The notes under the pieces were generated by a model. The model was not told the DNA's origin and made no database searches. It worked only from the letters and a program-made list of their open reading frames with translations. The position numbers and the translations under genes are program-made. From Duganella dendranthematis (GTDB lineage: Bacteria > Pseudomonadota > Gammaproteobacteria > Burkholderiales > Burkholderiaceae_D): a stretch of DNA of 64,000 nt. The stretch is from the NCBI RefSeq assembly GCF_012849375.1, contig NZ_CP051684.1, forward strand, positions 1,860,001 to 1,924,000, in the 5' to 3' direction. Positions 19,291 to 28,344 of the stretch are shown one piece after another. How positions within the stretch are numbered: the stretch's first letter is position 1; each line of letters begins with the position of its first letter.

Positions 19291-20079
19291 ATGTTTTATC
19301 GCGAATATCCGCCTCATCCGCTGCTGGCGGCACATGTGGCATGCGTGTGGGCGGCGCGGGCGCCGGCTGCAGCGCATACGCACCGGGTGTTGCCGGACAA
19401 TTGTGTCGATATTCTCTGGCAGGACGGCGGCCAGCAGGGATTTGCGGTGGGGATGATGTCGTCGTCCATCCTCGTCGCCAGCGCGCGGCCGGTGTTGACG
19501 TTGGCGGTGCGTTTCAAGCCGGGCATGGCGGGGGTGTTCCTGGCCGCGCCGCTGCAGGCGCTGACCGATCAGCGCGCCGATATCGATTTGCTGTGGGGTC
19601 GCAGCGATGCCGATCGGCTGGCCGATGCGCTGTGGACCGACGCGGCGCCGGAGCGCGCGCGGCTGGCCCTGATCGAGCAGGAATTGTTACAGCGCTTGCG
19701 GACGGCCAACGGAGATTCAGCGGATGCGATGCGGCCGGCCGGCGCGCTGGCGCTGGTGCAGCGGGCGGTAGCGGCGCTCGATGGTAGCGGCGGCGCCTTG
19801 CGCGTCGAACAGCTGGCGGCCGAGCTGGGCGTGTCGCGCCAGCATCTGGCGGTGCAGTTTCGCCAGCATGTCGGCCTGTCGCCCAAGCTGTTTGCGCGGA
19901 TCTGCCGCTTCCGCCTGGCCACCGCCGCCCTCAAGACCGCGCCGGCCGGCTCGCCCGACTGGGCGCAACTGGCGCTGGAGTGCGGCTACTTCGACCAGTC
20001 CCACCTGATCCACGATTTCCAGGCGCTGGCCGCCACCACGCCCGAACGATTCCATTTTTCCAATCGCCCCGCCGCCTGA
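19291..20079 (+). CDS. AraC-family transcriptional regulator
   Basis: The 262-residue product has an N-terminal sensing domain of the DUF6597 type (YREYPPHPLLAAHVACVW, LPDNCVDILW). The C-terminal AraC DNA-binding domain (about residues 150-255) has two helix-turn-helix units, VEQLAAELGVSRQHLAVQFRQHVGLSPK and ALECGYFDQSHLIHDFQALAATTPERF. The ATG follows an AAAAAAGGATACTGATC leader with an AGGA-like site. Just downstream, in the same direction, is a VOC-domain protein that could be its target. Inducer unknown. Confidence 0.92.
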   Translation: MFYREYPPHPLLAAHVACVWAARAPAAAHTHRVLPDNCVDILWQDGGQQGFAVGMMSSSILVASARPVLTLAVRFKPGMAGVFLAAPLQALTDQRADIDLLWGRSDADRLADALWTDAAPERARLALIEQELLQRLRTANGDSADAMRPAGALALVQRAVAALDGSGGALRVEQLAAELGVSRQHLAVQFRQHVGLSPKLFARICRFRLATAALKTAPAGSPDWAQLALECGYFDQSHLIHDFQALAATTPERFHFSNRPAA

Positions 20080-20116
20080 TGTGCCAAGATGATGTTTTTA
20101 TCAACCGGAGACACTC

Positions 20117-20467
20117 ATGATCAACGGATTACGCACCGTCGCTTACCCGGTGGCGGACCTGACCGCCGCCAAGGACTGGTACACCAAAGTGTTCGGCGCC
20201 GCGCCCTATTTCGACCAGCCGTTCTACGTCGGCTTCAACATCGGCGGTTTTGAGCTGGGCCTGATCCCGGACGGCACGCCCGGCACCGCCGGCAGCACCG
20301 TCTATTGGGGCGTGGATGATATCGAAGCGGAAGTCAGCCGCATCACCGCGCTCGGCGCCACCATCCATGGCGCCATCCAGGACGTCGGCGAGAGCATCAG
20401 GACGGTGGAATTGGCCGACCCGTTCGGCAACATCCTGGGGCTGATCTACAACCCCACTTCGATTTGA
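20117..20467 (+). CDS. VOC-fold (glyoxalase/bleomycin-resistance) protein
   Basis: The 116-residue protein is a single VOC module: two beta-alpha-beta-beta-beta repeats beginning MINGLRTVAYPVADLTAAKDWYTKVFG and ending VELADPFGNILGLIYNP. The terminal Glu/Asp-containing strand typical of metal-binding members is only partly kept, so enzymatic activity is uncertain. A GGAGAC ribosome site precedes the ATG. It follows the AraC regulator by 37 bases. Members include glyoxalases, dioxygenases and drug-binding proteins; no specific substrate can be assigned. Confidence 0.88.
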   Translation: MINGLRTVAYPVADLTAAKDWYTKVFGAAPYFDQPFYVGFNIGGFELGLIPDGTPGTAGSTVYWGVDDIEAEVSRITALGATIHGAIQDVGESIRTVELADPFGNILGLIYNPTSI

Positions 20468-20526
20468 AAGCGGTGCGCTAGCGATTGTGGGAAAATACTG
20501 CCTCTGCAAATAAAGAGGTCGCCCCC

Positions 20527-21372
20527 ATGTCCGCCACCCGCCGCAACGCCAATCTCATCAAAACGCCTGAGCAAATGGTCCAGGCCCGCGTCGCCGCCCA
20601 ACTGGCGGCCGACGTGCTGACCATGATCGCTCCCCACGTCAAGCCGGGCGTGACCACGGCCTACCTCGACCAGCTGTGCAACGACTACATCGTCAACGTG
20701 CAGCATGCGATTCCGGCCAACGTCGGCTACGGCGGCTTCCCGGCCACCGTGTGCAGCTCGGTCAACCACGTGGTGTGCCACGGCATTCCGTCGGCCACGC
20801 AGGTGCTGAAAGAAGGCGACATCATCAACATCGACGTCGCCGTCATCAAGGATGGCTGGCATGGCGATACCAGTCGCATGTATTACGTTGGCGAGCCGTC
20901 CAAGCCAACCCGCAAGCTGGTGGAAACCACCTACGCGGCGATGTGGGCCGGCATCCGCGCCGTCAAGCCGAAAGCCACGCTGGGCGATGTCGGCTTTGCG
21001 ATCCAGACCGTGGCCGAAAAGGCCGGCTACAGCGTGGTGCTGGATTACTGCGGCCACGGCATCGGCCAGGTCTACCACGAAGATCCGCAGGTGACGCACT
21101 ACGGCCGTCCCGGCCAGGGCATGGTGCTCAAGCCGGGCATGCTGTTCACCATCGAGCCGATGATCAATGCCGGCAAGGCGGCGACGAAGGAATTGAGCGA
21201 CGGCTGGACCGTCGAGACGCGCGACAAATCGCTGTCGGCGCAATGGGAACACATGGTGCACGTGACCGAAACCGGCTTTGAGGTGCTGACGCTGGCGCCC
21301 GGCGAAACCGGCGCCAAGTCGCAGATCCCGAACGCCGTGCCGGCCGGCGCCGAGCCTGCTAGCGCAGCGTAA
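20527..21372 (+). CDS. map: Methionine aminopeptidase, type I
   Basis: The enzyme removes the initiator Met from new proteins. The ATG at 20527 follows AGAGG and is preferred over a 14-residue upstream extension. The 281-residue product shows the five metal ligands of the pita-bread fold: Asp in NIDVAVIKDGWHGDTS (both Asp), His in YCGHGIG, Glu in FTIEPM and Glu in VHVTETGFE. The C-terminal tail of about 25 residues is Ala/Pro-rich. The end overlaps the convergent barstar gene by 14 bases. It is not in the common rpsB-tsf context, so it may be a second, stand-alone Map. Confidence 0.95.
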   Translation: MSATRRNANLIKTPEQMVQARVAAQLAADVLTMIAPHVKPGVTTAYLDQLCNDYIVNVQHAIPANVGYGGFPATVCSSVNHVVCHGIPSATQVLKEGDIINIDVAVIKDGWHGDTSRMYYVGEPSKPTRKLVETTYAAMWAGIRAVKPKATLGDVGFAIQTVAEKAGYSVVLDYCGHGIGQVYHEDPQVTHYGRPGQGMVLKPGMLFTIEPMINAGKAATKELSDGWTVETRDKSLSAQWEHMVHVTETGFEVLTLAPGETGAKSQIPNAVPAGAEPASAA

Positions 21373-21685
21373 GCTTCAGGGCCGGCTTCTCGCCGTAATC
21401 TTCATAGCGCTCGTTGAGGCCGGCCACGCAGTACGTCAATTCTTCCAGAATATCGGGCACGGCGGCCTGCATGGCCGGCGCGTCCTTGATGACGATTTCC
21501 AGCACTTCATTCGGCTTCAGACGGAACTTGCTCATGCCGTCTTCATCGCGCAGATAGCTCAGGCAATCGACCCACGCATCCATGGTGTTGCCATAGGTGT
21601 CGGGAAAGCCCATCGCGGCCTTGCAGGCGGCGTGGAAGCTGGGGAAATCGGTGATGGCTGCGCCATTCAGTTCTGCGGTTGCCAT
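21359..21685 (-). CDS. Barstar-family protein
   Basis: The 108-residue product carries the barstar (barnase inhibitor) core, with FPDTYGNTMDAWVDCLSYL as the recognisable centre. Barstar binds and blocks secreted ribonucleases. No barnase-like gene is nearby. Its ATG overlaps the exbD stop by one base (TAATG), so it is translationally coupled as the last gene of bamE-dapB-exbB-exbD. It overlaps the convergent map gene by 14 bases. Orphan barstars are common in proteobacteria and may act as immunity proteins against neighbours' toxins. Confidence 0.85.
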   Translation of the reverse strand: MATAELNGAAITDFPSFHAACKAAMGFPDTYGNTMDAWVDCLSYLRDEDGMSKFRLKPNEVLEIVIKDAPAMQAAVPDILEELTYCVAGLNERYEDYGEKPALKLTLR

Positions 21686-22113
21686 TATTTTTGCTCTTTC
21701 TTGGGATCGGTGACGAAGCCCAATTTCGTTAATCCATTGCTCTGCGCGGCGGCCATTACCTGCGCCACGATTTCGTAGCGGGTGTCCTTGTCGGCGCGCA
21801 GTTGCAGTTCCGGCTGCGGGTCCAGCTTGGCCGCAGTGACGAAGCGCGCTTCCAGCGCGGCCTGATCGACCGGATCGTTATTCCAGAATATCTTGCCCTT
21901 GCCGTCGATCGACAGCGTGACCGTGGCGGCCGGCGCCGACGGTGTGGCCGGCGCTTGCGCCTTCGGCAGTTCCAGCTGCACCGAGCCGGTAAACATCGGC
22001 GCGGCCAGGATAAAAATCACCAGCAGCACCAGCATCACGTCCACCATCGGCGTGACGTTGATGTCAGCCATCGGGCCCGGATTGCGATGATGGTTGAAGG
22101 AGCCGAAGGCCAT
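21685..22113 (-). CDS. exbD: ExbD/TolR-family proton-channel partner
   Basis: The 142-residue product has a short cytoplasmic N-terminus and one membrane helix (about 18-38) carrying the conserved Asp of PMVDVMLVLLVIFILAAP. A periplasmic C-terminal domain follows. With ExbB it converts proton motive force into movement of TonB (ExbBD) or TolA (TolQR). It follows exbB by 14 bases. No tonB or tolA lies in this operon, but a tonB gene is at 52180. Whether it serves TonB or Tol cannot be settled from sequence alone. Confidence 0.93.
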   Translation of the reverse strand: MAFGSFNHHRNPGPMADINVTPMVDVMLVLLVIFILAAPMFTGSVQLELPKAQAPATPSAPAATVTLSIDGKGKIFWNNDPVDQAALEARFVTAAKLDPQPELQLRADKDTRYEIVAQVMAAAQSNGLTKLGFVTDPKKEQK

Positions 22114-22127
22114 GATCTTTGGGTTGC

Positions 22128-22793
22128 TTACTTGGTCAGGTAGGCGTGCAGGTCGTGCGCAAACGCATCGAGCTCGGCCAGCGTCAGGCGGTTGACGCGG
22201 TTGAAGCCGTTGTACGCCAGCACGGCGGGAATCGCCACCGTCAGGCCGATCGCAGTCATCACCAGCGCCTCGCCCACCGGGCCGGCCACTTTATCGATCT
22301 GCACCGAACCGTGCGACGACACATTGGCCAGCGCATGGTAAATCCCCCACACCGTGCCCAGCAGGCCGACAAACGGCGCCGTGGCGCCAATCGACGCCAG
22401 CAGCGTCAGGCCGCCTTCCAGCCGGTTGGTCGAGCGCTGGATGGCGCCGCGCAGTACCCGCGTGACTTGCGCCGCGCGGTCCATCTCGCCGCCCAGTGAC
22501 GGGCGGTCGGACGCGCGCAGCTGCGTCGCGCCTTGCTCGGCCAGCGGCAGGAAAATCTTTTCGGGATCGGCCAGCGTCAGGACGGAGACGCCATCCTGCA
22601 TGGTCGGCGCATCCCAGAAGCGCTGTACCGCCGGCGCGCTGCGGCGGATGCGGTAGGCCGCATAGGCCTTGGCCAGGATGAAGAACCAGCTGACGAGCGA
22701 CATCGCCAGCAGCACAAACGCTACCGCGTGGCTGATGGCGTCGCCTTGCTCCCAGAAACGGGACAGGGTGAATTGGCTGGCGGCCGGTGTCAT
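22128..22793 (-). CDS. exbB: ExbB/TolQ-family proton channel subunit
   Basis: The 221-residue product has three predicted membrane helices, near residues 20-42, 125-150 and 170-192. The MotA/TolQ/ExbB signature is in the last two ([25 protein letters not shown] and [16 protein letters not shown]). It forms the pentameric inner-membrane motor around ExbD. Its ATG overlaps the dapB stop in an ATGA junction, so dapB, exbB and exbD are translated as a chain. Confidence 0.93.
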   Translation of the reverse strand: MTPAASQFTLSRFWEQGDAISHAVAFVLLAMSLVSWFFILAKAYAAYRIRRSAPAVQRFWDAPTMQDGVSVLTLADPEKIFLPLAEQGATQLRASDRPSLGGEMDRAAQVTRVLRGAIQRSTNRLEGGLTLLASIGATAPFVGLLGTVWGIYHALANVSSHGSVQIDKVAGPVGEALVMTAIGLTVAIPAVLAYNGFNRVNRLTLAELDAFAHDLHAYLTK

Positions 22794-23596
22794 TGGTCTT
22801 TCAGGCCCAGCACGTCGTACATGTCGAACAGGCCGGTCGGCTTGTCGGCCAGGTAGCGGCAGGCGCGCAGTGCGCCATGCGCGTAGGTCACGCGGCTGCT
22901 GGATTTGTGACTGATTTCGATGCGTTCGCCGATGCCGGCAAACAGCACGGTGTGATCGCCGACAATGTCGCCGCCGCGAATGGTGGCAAAGCCGATCGAC
23001 GAGGGATCGCGCTCGCCGGTCACGCCTTCGCGCGCGTAGACGGCGCAGTCCTTCAGGTCGCGGCCCAGCGCATCGGCGATCACCTCGCCCATTTTCAGCG
23101 CAGTGCCGGACGGAGCGTCAACCTTGAAGCGGTGGTGGGCTTCGACGATTTCGATGTCGTAGCCGGTCGACAGCGCCTTGGCGGCCTGCTCCAGCAGCTT
23201 CATCGTGACGTTGACGCCGACCGAGAAATTGGGCGAGAACACGATGGCGGTTTTCTTGGCCGCGGCGGCGATCGCCGCCTTGCCGGCGTCGTCGAAACCG
23301 GTGGTGCCGATCACCAGCTTGATGCCGTGCTCGGCGCAGTAGTGCAGATGTTCCAGCGTCGCTTCCGGACGGGTGAAGTCGATCAGGAATTGCGCGCCAG
23401 CCAGACCTTTGTCGAACGCCGATTCCACCGGCACGCCGGCCGGCGTACCCAGGAAGGCGGCGGCATCGGCCTGCTCGTTGCCGGCACGGTCCAGCGCGCC
23501 GGACAGGCGGGCGTCGTCGGCGTTCTGCACGGCTTCGATCAAAATACGGCCCATGCGGCCGCCGGCGCCGGCGATGGCGATGTTCATCTGGGTCAT
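22790..23596 (-). CDS. dapB: 4-hydroxy-tetrahydrodipicolinate reductase
   Basis: DapB makes tetrahydrodipicolinate in the lysine and meso-diaminopimelate pathway, so it feeds peptidoglycan synthesis. The start at 23596 has AAGGA at the right distance; 268 residues is the family norm. The N-terminal NAD(P)H site is [11 protein letters not shown], and the catalytic His pair with Lys is in [15 protein letters not shown]. It follows bamE by 13 bases and overlaps exbB by 4 bases. Confidence 0.97.
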   Translation of the reverse strand: MTQMNIAIAGAGGRMGRILIEAVQNADDARLSGALDRAGNEQADAAAFLGTPAGVPVESAFDKGLAGAQFLIDFTRPEATLEHLHYCAEHGIKLVIGTTGFDDAGKAAIAAAAKKTAIVFSPNFSVGVNVTMKLLEQAAKALSTGYDIEIVEAHHRFKVDAPSGTALKMGEVIADALGRDLKDCAVYAREGVTGERDPSSIGFATIRGGDIVGDHTVLFAGIGERIEISHKSSSRVTYAHGALRACRYLADKPTGLFDMYDVLGLKDQ

Positions 23597-23609
23597 GCTC
23601 AAATCCTTG

Positions 23610-24251
23610 TTATTTCTTGTCGTTGCCAATCGTCACACCCACTGGCGCCGCAGCGGCCGGATTGTCGGTGCCGGACGGCAGCGGTGCAGCCGGCGCCGGT
23701 TTGGCCAGCACGGCTTCGTCCGCCGCTTCTTTCTTGGCGCTGCGCACCGGACCGGCGATGCGGGCGATGTATTCTTTTTCGGTCGGCAAGTTGCCGCCTT
23801 CCCAGCGCGCGACCTTGTTGTCCTTGTCGAAGAACACGATCACGCGGCTGGTGGTCACTTCGCCATTGCCGCGCGACAGGCGGAAGGCGTAATCCCAGCG
23901 GTTGCCGTGGAACGGGTCGGTCAGCAGCGCAGTGCCGAAGATGAAGCGGACCTGGTCCTGCGTCATGCCGACTTTCAACTGCGACAACATTTCTTCCGAC
24001 ACAAAGTTACCCTGCTGGATATCCGGGCGATACGGAGAGAAGAACCACATGAAGCGTTGCAGCTTGGTGGTGGTGGTGGTTTGCGCGCCTTTGCTGGCGT
24101 CCAGCGTCGGTGCGGCGTCTTGAACCTCGGTGGATTTCTCGCCCAGGGTGGTTTTGGTCGCGCAGCCGCCCAGCGCCAGCGCCACGCATGCGGTGGCGAT
24201 AGGAGTGAAACGGTGCAACAAAGACTGCGAAAAAGCCTGGGTGACGCGCAT
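23610..24251 (-). CDS. bamE: Outer-membrane assembly lipoprotein BamE
   Basis: The ATG at 24251 follows GAGGACATTT and opens a lipoprotein signal with lipobox LGGC. The SmpA/BamE core lies in residues 75-160 ([44 protein letters not shown]). BamE stabilises the BAM complex that inserts beta-barrels, including LptD. At 213 residues it is longer than gammaproteobacterial BamE (about 110). It adds a Thr-rich N-terminal linker and an Ala/Pro-rich tail, as usual in betaproteobacteria. It is divergent from fur and heads the operon bamE-dapB-exbB-exbD-barstar. Confidence 0.93.
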   Translation of the reverse strand: MRVTQAFSQSLLHRFTPIATACVALALGGCATKTTLGEKSTEVQDAAPTLDASKGAQTTTTTKLQRFMWFFSPYRPDIQQGNFVSEEMLSQLKVGMTQDQVRFIFGTALLTDPFHGNRWDYAFRLSRGNGEVTTSRVIVFFDKDNKVARWEGGNLPTEKEYIARIAGPVRSAKKEAADEAVLAKPAPAAPLPSGTDNPAAAAPVGVTIGNDKK

Positions 24252-24433
24252 AAATGTCCTCAATCTGGTCAAGCGTAAGTGCCGAAAAACGCTATATCAT
24301 AAAGCACTCGCTGCGGGATGGGGCATTATCCGCCAAAACAAGTGCAAATCTTTGTAAATGCAAAATTCCGGACGGCCCCGGAGTGCGTTAAACTAGCGGC
24401 TAGCTATCGCCAACCACATTAAGAGTCTCGACC

Positions 24434-24865
24434 ATGGGTAACAATCCGACCGATCTGAAGGCCAGCGGCCTCAAAGCCACGCTGCCACGCATCAAAATCC
24501 TGGATATTTTCCAGAATAGCGAAGTGCGCCACCTGACCGCCGAGGATGTGTACAAGATCCTGCTGGCCGACAACATGGATGTGGGCCTGGCCACGGTGTA
24601 CCGCGTGCTGACCCAGTTCGAGCAGGCTGGCTTGCTCAACCGCAACCACTTTGAAAGCGGCAAGGCGATTTTCGAGCTGAACGCCGGTTCGCACCACGAT
24701 CACCTGGTGTGCCTGGACTGCGGCCACGTGGAAGAGTTTTACGACGAGGCGATTGAAGAGCGCCAGCACGCCATCGCCGATGAGCGCGGCTTCAAGATTG
24801 CCGAGCATGCGCTGGCGATCTACGGCAACTGCACCAAGACCGCCTGCCCGCACCGCCCAGCCTAA
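24434..24865 (+). CDS. fur: Ferric uptake regulator
   Basis: The 143-residue product has the winged-helix DNA-binding domain (residues 1-85, with [26 protein letters not shown]). The metal-binding dimerisation domain has HHDH and the first zinc Cys pair in [11 protein letters not shown] second Cys pair is in the C-terminal [10 protein letters not shown]. With Fe2+ bound it represses iron-uptake genes; the feoA/bfd intergenic region at 51857 carries a matching operator. It is divergent from bamE, as in other betaproteobacteria. Its stop overlaps the convergent hrcA stop by 4 bases. Confidence 0.97.
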   Translation: MGNNPTDLKASGLKATLPRIKILDIFQNSEVRHLTAEDVYKILLADNMDVGLATVYRVLTQFEQAGLLNRNHFESGKAIFELNAGSHHDHLVCLDCGHVEEFYDEAIEERQHAIADERGFKIAEHALAIYGNCTKTACPHRPA

Positions 24866-25878
24866 CTGTGGCTCAAGGCATTCGACAGTAGCTTCGCGGT
24901 GATATCGACAATCGGTATCACCCGTTCGTAGGCCATGCGCGTCGGGCCGATTACGCCCAGCGTGCCGACGATCTTGCCGTTGGCGGTGTACGGCGCGGTG
25001 ACCACGCTCATGTCGTCCATTGGCACCAGGCTGGATTCGCCGCCGATATAAATCTGCACGCCGCTGGCCTTGGCCGACACGTCCAGCAGCTGCATCAAGC
25101 CGGTCTTCTGCTCGAACATATCGAACATCTGCCGCAGCGACGTCATATTCGACGACAAATCGCTGACCGACAGCAGGTTGCGCTCACCCGAGATGACCAT
25201 GTCGTCCGAATCATCCTTCATCGCCTCGCTGCCGGCTTCCACCGCCACCTGCATAAGGCGGCCCATGTCGTCGCGCAGCTGCCGCACCTCGTTCTGCAGG
25301 CGCGCATGCACCTCGTCAAACGCCAGCCCGCCGTAATTCTGATTGATGTAATTGGCCGACTGCACCAGCTGCGCCGGGCTGTAGTCGACATCGGTCAGCA
25401 GCAGGCGGTTCTGCACGTCGCCATTCGGCGCCACGATCACCAGCAAAATGCGCTTCTCGCCCAGCCGCAGGAATTCGATCTGCTGGAACACCGATTCGCG
25501 CCGAGGGCTCAGCACCACGCCGGCAAACTGCGACAGCGACGACAGCATCTGCGCCGCATTGGTGATCATCTTCTGCGGCTGCGGCGACTGCAGGCGCAGC
25601 GGCGCGCCCATGGCTTGCTCGTCGAGCTGCTGCACCGTCAGCAGGGTGTCGACAAAGATGCGGTAGCCGCGCGGCGTCGGCACCCGGCCGGCCGAGGTGT
25701 GCGGGCTGGCCACATAGCCCAGCTCCTCCAGGTCCGCCATGATGTTGCGGATGGTGGCCGGCGACAGGTCCAGTCCGGAGATCTTGGACAGCGCGCGCGA
25801 TCCCACCGGCTGGCCGTCCGCGATATAGCGTTCTACCAGGGCCTTGAGCAGGGTTTGGGCGCGTGTGTCGAGTTGCAT
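24862..25878 (-). CDS. hrcA: Heat-inducible transcription repressor HrcA
   Basis: The 338-residue product is the repressor of groESL and dnaK operons through CIRCE sites. The N-terminal winged helix ([54 protein letters not shown]) and the GAF-like effector domain are both complete. It lies 37 bases after the HAD phosphatase gene on the same strand. No CIRCE element is visible in its own upstream gap. Confidence 0.96.
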   Translation of the reverse strand: MQLDTRAQTLLKALVERYIADGQPVGSRALSKISGLDLSPATIRNIMADLEELGYVASPHTSAGRVPTPRGYRIFVDTLLTVQQLDEQAMGAPLRLQSPQPQKMITNAAQMLSSLSQFAGVVLSPRRESVFQQIEFLRLGEKRILLVIVAPNGDVQNRLLLTDVDYSPAQLVQSANYINQNYGGLAFDEVHARLQNEVRQLRDDMGRLMQVAVEAGSEAMKDDSDDMVISGERNLLSVSDLSSNMTSLRQMFDMFEQKTGLMQLLDVSAKASGVQIYIGGESSLVPMDDMSVVTAPYTANGKIVGTLGVIGPTRMAYERVIPIVDITAKLLSNALSHS

Positions 25879-25915
25879 GCTGATTTTCAGTGATTACAGG
25901 TAAGAGTTGTGCCTA

Positions 25916-26632
25916 TTATGCACGGCTATGCTGCATCTGCCCATGAATCCAGGCCAGCAGCTCGTCAAACGTGGCGCAAATGGCGTCCGGCGTGACGCCC
26001 GCTTCCAGATGCGCCTGGCTGCCGTGACGATTCATCCACACTGCGCGCAGCCCGGCCGCTTGCGCCCCCTGCACGTCCAGCCGCAGGTCGTCGCCGACGT
26101 AGACCGCATCCTGCGGCGCCACCCCCATCGCCGCGCAGGCGGCATGGAAAATGCCGGGATCGGGCTTGGCGCGGCCGAACTGCGAGGACGACAGCGTGTA
26201 CTCGAAATGGTGGTCCATGCCGATCACTTCAAGGTCGGCGTTGCCATTGGTGATCACGCCCAGCCGCAGCATGCCCTGCAACAGCGGCAGCACCGGCAGC
26301 ACGTCGGCGTACGGCGCCACCATGTTGCGCTGGACGGCGAAGTGCTGCATCGAGCCTTCGATATGGGCCGGGTCTTCGCCGGTTTCGGCAAACACCTCGG
26401 CCAGCGCCTCGCGCCGCAGCTGGTACAGGTCGGCCACCAGCGCGGGCCGGCGCTCCAGCAGCGCCATGCGACGCACCCGCAGCTCGGCCACGCTGAAGGC
26501 TTCGGCGACGCGCGGCGCATGCTCGGCCAGCCAGGCGTGCCAGCTGACTTCGGCGGCCAGAATGACCGGACCGATCGGCCACAGGGTATCGTCCAGATCG
26601 AACAGCAGGGCAAGCGGGCGGCGTGGCGTCAT
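25916..26632 (-). CDS. HAD-superfamily hydrolase
   Basis: The 238-residue product (ATG at 26632) has all HAD motifs: motif I FDLDDTLWP, motif II VITNGNAD, the motif III lysine in GRAKPDP, and motif IV VGDDLRLDVQGAQAAG. A helical cap lies between motifs I and II (subfamily IA, YjjG/PynA-like). Substrates of this subfamily include nucleotides, phosphoglycolate and sugar phosphates; none is indicated here. It precedes hrcA in a likely two-gene operon and is divergent from the lipoprotein pair. Confidence 0.9.
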   Translation of the reverse strand: MTPRRPLALLFDLDDTLWPIGPVILAAEVSWHAWLAEHAPRVAEAFSVAELRVRRMALLERRPALVADLYQLRREALAEVFAETGEDPAHIEGSMQHFAVQRNMVAPYADVLPVLPLLQGMLRLGVITNGNADLEVIGMDHHFEYTLSSSQFGRAKPDPGIFHAACAAMGVAPQDAVYVGDDLRLDVQGAQAAGLRAVWMNRHGSQAHLEAGVTPDAICATFDELLAWIHGQMQHSRA

Positions 26633-26808
26633 GATGGCGAGGGAAAATGGCAAACACGCATATTGTAAGGCCAGCCGCCAGGGACACACGCTGTTACATC
26701 CATTTGCATGGGCTGTATTACCAAATGCACTAAAATACGCCGCACAAGTGTAATATGCTGCCTCCCGTGCGTGCTGCCGGTCCCTATTCGTTTTGGAGAG
26801 AGAGTTTT

Positions 26809-27414
26809 ATGAAAAGTTCGTTTCTGCGTGCGGGTTTCGCCCTGCTGTGTGCCGTTATCCTGAGCTCGTGCGGCGGCAATAATGGCAGCTTGGCACTGTC
26901 CGGCACTATTACTTACAGCCCTACCGGAGCGACCATTACCGGTCTGACGCTGGTCAACAACGGCAATGGTGAAAAAGTCACCATCGATGCCGGCGCCACC
27001 AGCTTCATTTTCACCAAACTGCTGGCCGTCGACGAGAAATTCGACGTCGAAGTCGCCACCTCGCCAGCCGGCGCAGTCTGCACGCCGTCGGCCAACACCG
27101 GCACTGCCAGCGTCTATACCGTCTACTATGTCACCATTGCGTGTGTCGCCAACCCTTACGTCCTGGGCGGCACCGTCAAAGGCCTGACCACCACCGGCCT
27201 GGTGCTGGCCAACGGCGCCGACACCACCGCCGTACTGCCAGCCGGCGGCGCCGACGTCAAGTTCACCTTCCCAACCAAGGTCGGCAATACTGCCCAGTAT
27301 GGCGTCACCGTGCTGACCCAGCCAACCGGCCAGACCTGCACCGTCGACTCGACGCTGAATCCGGGCACGATGCCGAACGCCGACCAGCTGGGCCTGGGCG
27401 TAACCTGCAAATAA
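26809..27414 (+). CDS. Lipoprotein with two beta-sandwich repeats (first of tandem pair)
   Basis: A GGAGAG ribosome site precedes the ATG. The 201-residue product has a lipoprotein signal with lipobox LSSC followed by GGNNG. It then has two modules of about 85 residues each (about 28-108 and 112-201). Each module runs through a strand set like GTITGL..GLVL.N, then FTFPTKV..YGVTVLTQPTGQTCTV, and ends in VTC. This Cys-containing beta-sandwich repeat is widespread in exported proteins of Oxalobacteraceae-type bacteria, but its function is unknown. It is paralogous to the next gene (31-base gap). Confidence 0.75.
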   Translation: MKSSFLRAGFALLCAVILSSCGGNNGSLALSGTITYSPTGATITGLTLVNNGNGEKVTIDAGATSFIFTKLLAVDEKFDVEVATSPAGAVCTPSANTGTASVYTVYYVTIACVANPYVLGGTVKGLTTTGLVLANGADTTAVLPAGGADVKFTFPTKVGNTAQYGVTVLTQPTGQTCTVDSTLNPGTMPNADQLGLGVTCK

Positions 27415-27445
27415 GCTGCCGCCGTTCTAATCTTTGGAGAAATAC

Positions 27446-28078
27446 ATGAAATTTTCGTTAGTACGCGCCGTTGCGGCGCTGGCCGTGGTGGCCACCATCG
27501 CCGCTTGCGGCGGCAAGCAGCAGTTCACCGTACAGGGTTCGATCAGCAGCCTGAACAACAGCGGCCTGATCCTGGGCAACGGCGGCGAGCAGCTGAGCGT
27601 GGCGTCCGGCGCCACCAGCTTCGCCTTCACCAAGCAGATCAGCTACGGCACCGACTACAACATCACCATCATCAAGCAGCCTGACCACATGACCTGCGCG
27701 GTCTCGGGCGCCACCGGCTCGGCCGGCTACAACGTCGCCATCCAGGCGCTGGTGTCCTGCACCCAGAACAGCTACTCGCTGGGCGGCCAGTACAGCGGCA
27801 TCACCCCGGCTGCCGACGGCACCGCGCGCACCGTGACCCTGCTGAACGGCTCGACCGGCGGTACCGCCGTGCTGACCAGCGGCGTCGCCGCCACCTCCAC
27901 CACCGCCAGCACGCTGACCCCGAGCGGCGACTTCAGCTTCGGCACCTTTGTGGCCGACGGCCAGGCTTACGGCGTCACCATCGTGCCGCCAACCAACGGC
28001 CTGACTTGCACGCTGACCAACGGCACCGGCGTCATGCACGACGCCGCCGTGACCAACCTGGTGTTGACCTGCCAGTAA
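27446..28078 (+). CDS. Lipoprotein with two beta-sandwich repeats (second of tandem pair)
   Basis: The ATG at 27446 follows TTTGGAGA. The 210-residue product has lipobox IAAC followed by GGKQQ, and then two modules: FTVQGSISSLNNSGLIL to ALVSC, and YSLGGQYSGI to NLVLTC. These match the modules of the preceding protein in length, Gly/Thr richness and the conserved Cys in MTCAV and LTCTL. The pair probably arose by duplication and is co-transcribed, ending at the terminator at 28233. A structural or adhesive surface role is plausible; no enzyme motif is seen. Confidence 0.75.
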   Translation: MKFSLVRAVAALAVVATIAACGGKQQFTVQGSISSLNNSGLILGNGGEQLSVASGATSFAFTKQISYGTDYNITIIKQPDHMTCAVSGATGSAGYNVAIQALVSCTQNSYSLGGQYSGITPAADGTARTVTLLNGSTGGTAVLTSGVAATSTTASTLTPSGDFSFGTFVADGQAYGVTIVPPTNGLTCTLTNGTGVMHDAAVTNLVLTCQ

Positions 28079-28086
28079 GAAGCAAG

Positions 28087-28110
28087 CTGCGCCGCCGAAC
28101 AGCGGCGCAG
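28087..28110. other. GC-rich hairpin after the lipoprotein pair
   Basis: CTGCGCCGC and GCGGCGCAG form a perfect 9-base stem around CGAACA eight bases after the stop codon. There is no following T-run, so it may protect the transcript's 3' end rather than terminate. An AT-rich dyad, ATATCAA-AATAA-TTGATAT, follows at 28133-28151. Confidence 0.5.
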
Positions 28111-28232
28111 GGTAGTGACGAGGAGATATGCGATATCAAAATAATTGATATTCGGAAAATAAAGTGGCGTGATATGGCGCGACGCACCATACTGCACTTG
28201 TCTCCTCCACTTCTTGCAAAGGAAATGGATTT

Positions 28233-28260
28233 AAGCCCGCTAGCTTTAGCGGGCTTTTTT
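28233..28260 (+). terminator. Intrinsic terminator of the lipoprotein operon
   Basis: AAGCCCGCTA and TAGCGGGCTT form a perfect 10-base stem around GCTT, with T residues continuing to 28262. It is oriented with the lipoprotein genes, 150 bases after the last stop. Confidence 0.9.
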
Positions 28261-28275
28261 TTACCCCAAACAAAA

Positions 28276-28303
28276 GGGTCGGACCCCGTACGGGGTCCGA
28301 CCC
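28276..28303. repeat. Dispersed palindromic repeat, copy C
   Basis: Arms GGGTCGGACCCC and GGGGTCCGACCC flank the self-complementary spacer GTAC, giving a perfect 28-base palindrome. It uses the C/G arm variant and the same spacer as copy B, with the centres swapped. It lies between two convergent genes, just past the terminator at 28233 and before the rsmA stop. Confidence 0.9.
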
Positions 28304-28344
28304 TGGCCGCAGTGGTGTGCGGGTTGCTGCGGTGCCGCTTGCTG

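Noticed and set aside
25879..25915. CIRCE element before hrcA
   Set aside because: The required TTAGCACTC dyad is not present in the gap.
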